Positions 5,628 through 9,684 of a stretch of 9,684 nucleotides of DNA are shown piece after piece. Position 1 is the first letter of the stretch. Every line of letters begins with the position of its first letter. The notes under the pieces are model-generated. The model did no database searches. It was not told the origin of the DNA and saw nothing but the letters and a program-made list of their open reading frames with translations. The position numbers were made by a program, and so were the translations under genes. Origin of the DNA: W11650 sp041844915 (GTDB lineage Bacteria; Bacillota; Clostridia; Lachnospirales; Vallitaleaceae). Where the stretch lies: contig JBGZBY010000069.1 of NCBI GenBank assembly GCA_041844915.1, forward strand, positions 1-9,684, in the 5' to 3' direction.

Positions 5628-7685
5628 ATGAGAAATCAAAATATTCGACTGTCAACAAAGCTGAAAAAGCATTTGCTGCTGCCGCTGGTCAGTCAGTTTT
5701 TGCTGCTGGTATTTACTTGGATAGCCTATCTGCTGAACAAAGAGGTGGGACTAGCTTTTCTGGTATTCAGCATCGGGCATGCGATATTCTTTTTATTTTT
5801 TCTGCTCAAAGGAGGGAAAGCCATAGCGCAGGAGATTATGCGCGTTTCTTTAAATACCTCGGATTTACAGAGAGAGCATTTATACTACTTTGATGTTCCT
5901 CATGCTATGCTTGATTCGGAGGGAAACATCCAGTGGTGCAATGAAAAGCTGGGAGAGCTGCTGCCGGATCATAGTCCGGAGGGGAAAAGCATACTGAAAT
6001 ATTTATCGGAGCTTCATGCTGAGGATTTGCCGGCGGATCATCTGCCGCTAAGCCGTGAAATACGGTATAAAGGCAGAGTATATAAAACGGTGCTTCAGCG
6101 GCAGGTGCTGGACATCTCCAACGGATTATTTGAAAATCAGGAGCAGGATTTTTATTATTCCCTTTATCTCTACGATATCACCGAAATGACGGAGCTGAAA
6201 AAGCGCTCCGAGGCGCAGGAATGCGTATTCGGCTATATCTATATCGACAATTATGAGGAAGTGCTGCAAAGCGTAGAGGAGGTTCGCCAGCCGCTTTTGA
6301 TGGCCATTGTCGATCGCAATCTACAGCGTTTTGCCGGAGAATTGAAGGGGATTCTGAAAAAATTTGAAAAGGACAAATACATTCTTATTCTCCGCAGAGA
6401 GTATATGGAGCTGCTGGCAGAGAAGAAGTTCACAATTTTAGACGAGATTCGGGAAATCAATATCGGCAATGAATTGCCGGTGACAATCAGTATCGGTCTG
6501 GGGATTCACAGCGGCGACTTTTCGAGTGGCCTGGAATACGCCAAAGCGGCGATTGAGCTGGCGCTGGGACGCGGCGGCGATCAGGCAGTGGTTAAGGAGG
6601 GCGATAAAATCCTTTTTTACGGAGGAAAGACCAAGGGAGTGGAGAATACCTCCCGAGTCAAGGCGAGAATGAAGGCCTATGCTTTGAAAGAAATCTTCAT
6701 GGAGGCGGAAAACATCCTGATTATGGGGCATCACAATCCCGATATGGATTCGCTCGGCGCGGCGGTTGGAATGTATGTCTGCGCTAGGGAAATGAAAAAG
6801 GAAGCTCATATCATTGTCAACAATGTTTCTACCTCTATCAAGGGGCTGTACAATCGCTTGCTGGAAAATGAGATTTATCGCGAGCATGTGCTGGTCAATA
6901 ATAGTCAAGTCAAGGCTCTGATTCGGGAAAATACCGTTGTAGTGGTGGTTGATGTCAACCGGCCGTCCTATACCGAATATCCGGAGATTTTGCCGATGGC
7001 CTCGCGAGTGGTGGTGTTTGATCATCACCGCGCCAGTGTGGAGCAGGTAGAAAATCCTGTGCTGCGGTATGTCGAGCCTTTTGCTTCCTCCACCTGCGAG
7101 ATGGTGGCGGAGATTTTGCGCTATATTTCGGACAGGCTTCGCTTAAATGCGGTTGAGGCGGATGCCATGCTGGCGGGAATTACGGTCGATACCAAAAATT
7201 TTACCGTTAAAGCGGGGGTAAAGACCTTTGAAGCGGCAGCGTTTTTAAAGAGAAACGGCGCTGATATTACCAGAGTGCGGGAGCTGTTCCGCAATGATTT
7301 GGAGAGCTATAAGGCAAGAGCCACGGCAGTTAAGGACGCGGTTATCTACAGAGAAAGCATGGCGATTTCCACCTGCCCCTCCAATATCCCCAATCCGGTG
7401 CTGGTGGCAGCGCAGGCGGCGGACGAGCTGCTCAATATCGCCAGTATTCGGGCGTCCTTTGTTTTAAGTCAGGTGGAGGAAACCATTTATGTCAGCGCCC
7501 GATCCTTTGACACGGTCAATGTTCAGCTGATTGCTGAAAAAATGGGCGGCGGGGGACATTTGAATATGGCGGGGGCGCAGCTGACGGGGATGACGATCGA
7601 AGAAGCGATCGGGTTGATTAAGAATAAGATAGACGAGTATTTAAAAGAAGGAGAAAACAGCGATGAAGGTAATTCTGCTCGATGA
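5628..7685 (+). CDS. gdpP: GdpP-type cyclic-di-AMP phosphodiesterase (DHH/DHHA1)
   Basis: The product has 685 residues, close to the roughly 660 usual for GdpP. It hydrolyses c-di-AMP to pApA at the membrane. The start at 5628 has AAGGAG six bases upstream. Two N-terminal helices (about 16-36 and 41-61) are followed by a PAS-like region (about 85-190) and a GGDEF-like domain (about 198-345) in which the signature is lost (EKDKY stands in its place), as expected in this family. The DHH domain carries HHNPDMDS (H368, D372, D374), D465-H466-H467 and D521 in VDTKNF, which together bind the catalytic metals. The DHHA1 domain carries GGGGH at 640-644. All expected catalytic residues are present, so the enzyme should be active. 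In the family, the PAS domain can bind heme and c-di-AMP levels influence wall strength, beta-lactam tolerance and potassium or osmolyte uptake. Its last 23 bases overlap rplI, with which it forms an operon. Confidence 0.96.
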   Translation: MRNQNIRLSTKLKKHLLLPLVSQFLLLVFTWIAYLLNKEVGLAFLVFSIGHAIFFLFFLLKGGKAIAQEIMRVSLNTSDLQREHLYYFDVPHAMLDSEGNIQWCNEKLGELLPDHSPEGKSILKYLSELHAEDLPADHLPLSREIRYKGRVYKTVLQRQVLDISNGLFENQEQDFYYSLYLYDITEMTELKKRSEAQECVFGYIYIDNYEEVLQSVEEVRQPLLMAIVDRNLQRFAGELKGILKKFEKDKYILILRREYMELLAEKKFTILDEIREINIGNELPVTISIGLGIHSGDFSSGLEYAKAAIELALGRGGDQAVVKEGDKILFYGGKTKGVENTSRVKARMKAYALKEIFMEAENILIMGHHNPDMDSLGAAVGMYVCAREMKKEAHIIVNNVSTSIKGLYNRLLENEIYREHVLVNNSQVKALIRENTVVVVVDVNRPSYTEYPEILPMASRVVVFDHHRASVEQVENPVLRYVEPFASSTCEMVAEILRYISDRLRLNAVEADAMLAGITVDTKNFTVKAGVKTFEAAAFLKRNGADITRVRELFRNDLESYKARATAVKDAVIYRESMAISTCPSNIPNPVLVAAQAADELLNIASIRASFVLSQVEETIYVSARSFDTVNVQLIAEKMGGGGHLNMAGAQLTGMTIEEAIGLIKNKIDEYLKEGENSDEGNSAR

Positions 7686-8109
7686 TGTAAAAAAAGTAGG
7701 TAAGAAGGGAGAAATGGTGGAAGTCAGCGACGGCTACGCCTCCAATTTCCTGTTTAAGAAGAAGCTGGCGGTTGCAGCTACCAGCGGCGCGATTAATGAT
7801 GCTAAGTTGGCAAAGGAAGCGGCTGTACATAAAAAAGAAATGGAGCTTGTCAGCGCGAAGCAAATGCAGGAGAAGCTCAAGGACAAGCAGATTGTGCTTA
7901 AGATCAAGAGCGGAGAGGGTGGAAGAACCTTTGGCTCCTTGGCGGCAAAGGATATCGGACAGGCGATTGAGGAACAGTTGAATTTGGATTTGGACAGAAA
8001 AAAAATCGTTTTAAAGGAGCCGATCAAAACTTTGGGTGTTCATGTGGTGGAGATTAAGCTGCATGCGGAAGTGGTTGGCCGGCTTGAAGTGAAGGTGGAG
8101 GCAGAATAG
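7663..8109 (+). CDS. rplI: Large-subunit ribosomal protein bL9
   Basis: The product has 148 residues, the normal length for bL9. The N-terminal RNA-binding domain is clear (MKVILLDDVKKVGKKG, then VSDGYASNFL with conserved Gly, Tyr, Asn and Leu). A long Lys/Glu-rich connecting helix follows, and then the C-terminal domain (GGRTFGSLAAKDI, KKIVLKEPIKTLGVHVVEIKLH). bL9 binds 23S rRNA near the L1 stalk and helps reading-frame maintenance. The start at 7663 lies inside gdpP, and AAGGAG at 7648-7653, also within gdpP, is its ribosome binding site. The 23-base overlap suggests translational coupling. dnaB follows after 18 bases. Confidence 0.97.
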   Translation: MKVILLDDVKKVGKKGEMVEVSDGYASNFLFKKKLAVAATSGAINDAKLAKEAAVHKKEMELVSAKQMQEKLKDKQIVLKIKSGEGGRTFGSLAAKDIGQAIEEQLNLDLDRKKIVLKEPIKTLGVHVVEIKLHAEVVGRLEVKVEAE

Positions 8110-8127
8110 CAGCGCAAGGAGGAAAAG

Positions 8128-9459
8128 ATGTCAGAGGAAATCAAGCGAATTCCCCCCTATAGCCTAGAAGCGGAGCAAACCGTTATCGGCTCGATGCTGA
8201 TGAGTCGGGAAGCGGTCTATACGGCAACAGAGTATGTCAATGAAAATGATTTTTATACGCCGGAGCAGCGGATTGCCTTTGCGGCGATTTATGAGCTTTT
8301 TCGGGAGAATCGGCCGATTGATTTGATCACCGTACAGGAGCAGCTCAATAAAATGGGAAAGCTCGAGGAGGTTGGCGGAATTGAATATTTGACCAATATT
8401 TCCTTAAATGTGCCGACCTCCGCCCATGTCAAGGAATATGCCAAAATTGTTCAGGAAAAATCCGTGCTGCGGCGATTGATTCGTTCTGGCAATGAGATCG
8501 TCGCGGAGAGCTATGAAGGTAAGGAGAAACTGGAGGATATTTTAAATAACGCGGAGGAACGGATATTTAATATCATCCAGAACCGCCGAACTTCCGATCT
8601 GGTGCTGATCAAAAGTCTGATCAGTCCGGCGCTAGACAGCATCGCCAAGGCATATGGCCAGCATGGCGCGGTTACGGGCTTGCCCAGCGGCTTTATTGAC
8701 CTAGATAATATGACGGCAGGCTTTCAGCCGTCCGATTTGATTTTGGTGGCAGCTCGTCCTTCTATGGGAAAATCCTCCTTTGTGTTGAATATTACGCAGC
8801 ACGCCGCAATTAAGGAGAAAAAATCGGTGGCCTTTTTTAGTCTGGAAATGAGCAAGGAGCAGCTGACCAGCCGTATGATCAGTGCCGAAGCCATGATTGA
8901 CGCGCAAAAGATTCGCAACGGCAACTTGGAAAATACCGATTTTGAAAGGCTGTTGAACGGAGCCAGCGTATTGGGTGAAGCTAAAATTTTTATTGACGAT
9001 ACGCCGGGCATTTCCGTGTCTGATCTTCGAGCCAAATGCCGAAAGCTTAAAATGACGCATGGCCTTGACCTGATTATTATCGACTATTTGCAGCTGATGA
9101 CCGGCAGTACCCGCTCCGAGTCAAGGCAACAGGAAATCTCGGAAATCTCCCGCTCCTTAAAAGCGATTGCCAGAGAAATGCAGTCGCCGGTAATCGCTCT
9201 GTCGCAGCTTAGCCGCGCGGTGGAAAGCAGAGCCGACCATCGCCCTATGCTCAGCGATTTGAGAGAATCGGGAGCAATCGAGCAGGATGCGGATGTGGTG
9301 ATGTTTTTATTTCGCGAGGAATATTACAATGCCACGCCGGAAAACAAAGGACAGGCGGAGGTCATTATCGCCAAGCAGAGAAATGGTCCGACCGGCAGCG
9401 CCAAGCTTTTGTGGCTGGGAGAATATACCAGGTTCATGAATATGGAAAGGCAGTATTAG
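8128..9459 (+). CDS. dnaB: Replicative DNA helicase DnaB (DnaC in Bacillus naming)
   Basis: The product has 443 residues, near the usual 440-470, with no intein. This hexameric 5'-3' helicase unwinds DNA at the replication fork and works with primase. The N-terminal domain opens with RIPPYSLEAEQTVIGSML, typical of the family, and spans about residues 1-105. A linker leads to the RecA-like ATPase domain from about 160. Walker A is ARPSMGKSS at 209-217 and Walker B is LIIIDYLQL at 315-323 with D319. The arginine-finger region KQRNGPTG lies at 416-423 and the end reads GEYTRFMN. The start at 8128 is preceded by AAGGAGG at 8116-8122. The order gdpP-rplI-dnaB is common in Firmicutes, often not far from the replication origin. 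It is co-transcribed with rplI from the promoter at 5552-5579, and the operon probably ends at the hairpin at 9572-9604. Confidence 0.97.
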   Translation: MSEEIKRIPPYSLEAEQTVIGSMLMSREAVYTATEYVNENDFYTPEQRIAFAAIYELFRENRPIDLITVQEQLNKMGKLEEVGGIEYLTNISLNVPTSAHVKEYAKIVQEKSVLRRLIRSGNEIVAESYEGKEKLEDILNNAEERIFNIIQNRRTSDLVLIKSLISPALDSIAKAYGQHGAVTGLPSGFIDLDNMTAGFQPSDLILVAARPSMGKSSFVLNITQHAAIKEKKSVAFFSLEMSKEQLTSRMISAEAMIDAQKIRNGNLENTDFERLLNGASVLGEAKIFIDDTPGISVSDLRAKCRKLKMTHGLDLIIIDYLQLMTGSTRSESRQQEISEISRSLKAIAREMQSPVIALSQLSRAVESRADHRPMLSDLRESGAIEQDADVVMFLFREEYYNATPENKGQAEVIIAKQRNGPTGSAKLLWLGEYTRFMNMERQY

Positions 9460-9479
9460 AAGGCGATGCTGCCAAAATC

Positions 9480-9548
9480 TGCTTTTGGGATATGCCTATT
9501 GTCGACGCCTTTTTCGGAAACTTTGACAGGCACAAGGGCAACTATAAA
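9480..9548 (+). pseudogene. Relic of a HipA/CtkA-like protein kinase (catalytic loop only)
   Basis: Twenty bases after the dnaB stop, one frame reads FWDMPIVDAFFGNFDRHKGN. This matches the catalytic-loop region of HipA-like and CtkA-like kinases, whose pattern is (F)WDMxxVDAxIGNxDRHxGN. The catalytic Asp and Arg (in DRH) and the metal-binding Asn (GN) are all kept. The similarity ends about two residues later: the next residues (KNLNFKASQ) do not look like the family, and a terminator follows within 30 bases. Upstream in the same frame the sequence runs into dnaB. The fragment of about 20 residues has no start codon or ribosome binding site of its own, so it is a gene remnant rather than a working gene. 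Recognition is from memory of the motif, not from a search. Confidence 0.6.
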
Positions 9549-9571
9549 AATTTAAACTTTAAGGCTTCCCA

Positions 9572-9604
9572 AAAAATCCCCCACTGTCATAGTGAGGGAT
9601 TTTT
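9572..9604 (+). terminator. Rho-independent terminator after dnaB
   Basis: AAAAATCCC and CACT (to 9585) pair with AGTG and GGGATTTTT (from 9591) with one C/A mismatch at 9581/9595, around a 5-nt loop (9586-9590). The stem ends in five T. The A-run on the left allows action on both strands. It lies about 110 bases after dnaB and behind the kinase relic. The remaining 80 bases of the window hold no recognisable gene. Confidence 0.8.
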
Positions 9605-9684
9605 GCTTCGCCCGCATGGCAAGCCCAAGCGGAAAGGCTTCGAGCTGTGTAGGCAAAGGTAAAGCATATAAGCGGCTGAGAGCT

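Overview
The window looks like a chromosomal segment from a low-to-mid GC Gram-positive anaerobe of the Clostridia type. Three things point that way: the core gene order gdpP-rplI-dnaB, which is typical of Firmicutes; strong AGGAGG-type ribosome binding sites before nearly every gene; and cell-surface proteins with SLH, leucine-rich (LRR_5/BspA-like) and SpaA-like domains. The species cannot be named from the sequence. All recognised genes lie on the + strand.

Left part (1-3530) is accessory in character and concerned with the cell envelope. It opens with the 3' end of a small membrane-protein gene cut by the window edge. Next comes a 666-residue secreted protein with eleven leucine-rich repeats in exact 69-nt register, a Pro/Ser/Thr-rich linker and three SLH domains for non-covalent wall attachment. 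A strong terminator follows, then a gene-free stretch of about 360 bases that ends in a promoter and a structured leader. The last gene here is a small secreted protein with a prealbumin-like (SpaA-type) domain and a C-terminal membrane anchor, closed by a second strong terminator.

The middle part (3530-5605) carries one gene, a membrane-anchored M23 endopeptidase with LysM and G5 domains and a complete zinc site. Its upstream region has two similar palindromes, a good extended -10 promoter and a leader of about 150 nt with a hairpin. Its terminator overlaps the promoter of the next gene, with the TATAAT box lying in the terminator loop.

The right part (5552-9460) is a core operon: gdpP (c-di-AMP phosphodiesterase), rplI (ribosomal protein bL9, start codon inside gdpP) and dnaB (replicative helicase, 18 bases after rplI). 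Just after dnaB lies a short relic of a HipA/CtkA-like kinase catalytic loop, then a terminator and about 80 bases without a recognisable gene.

The genes share a cell-envelope theme: wall-bound surface proteins, a peptidoglycan hydrolase, and the enzyme that degrades c-di-AMP, a messenger known to govern wall and osmotic homeostasis. I did not find a clear new multi-gene system. The most unusual items are the nested terminator/promoter before gdpP, the kinase relic after dnaB, the twin palindromes before the M23 gene and the two-repeat (46-residue) superperiod of the LRR protein.
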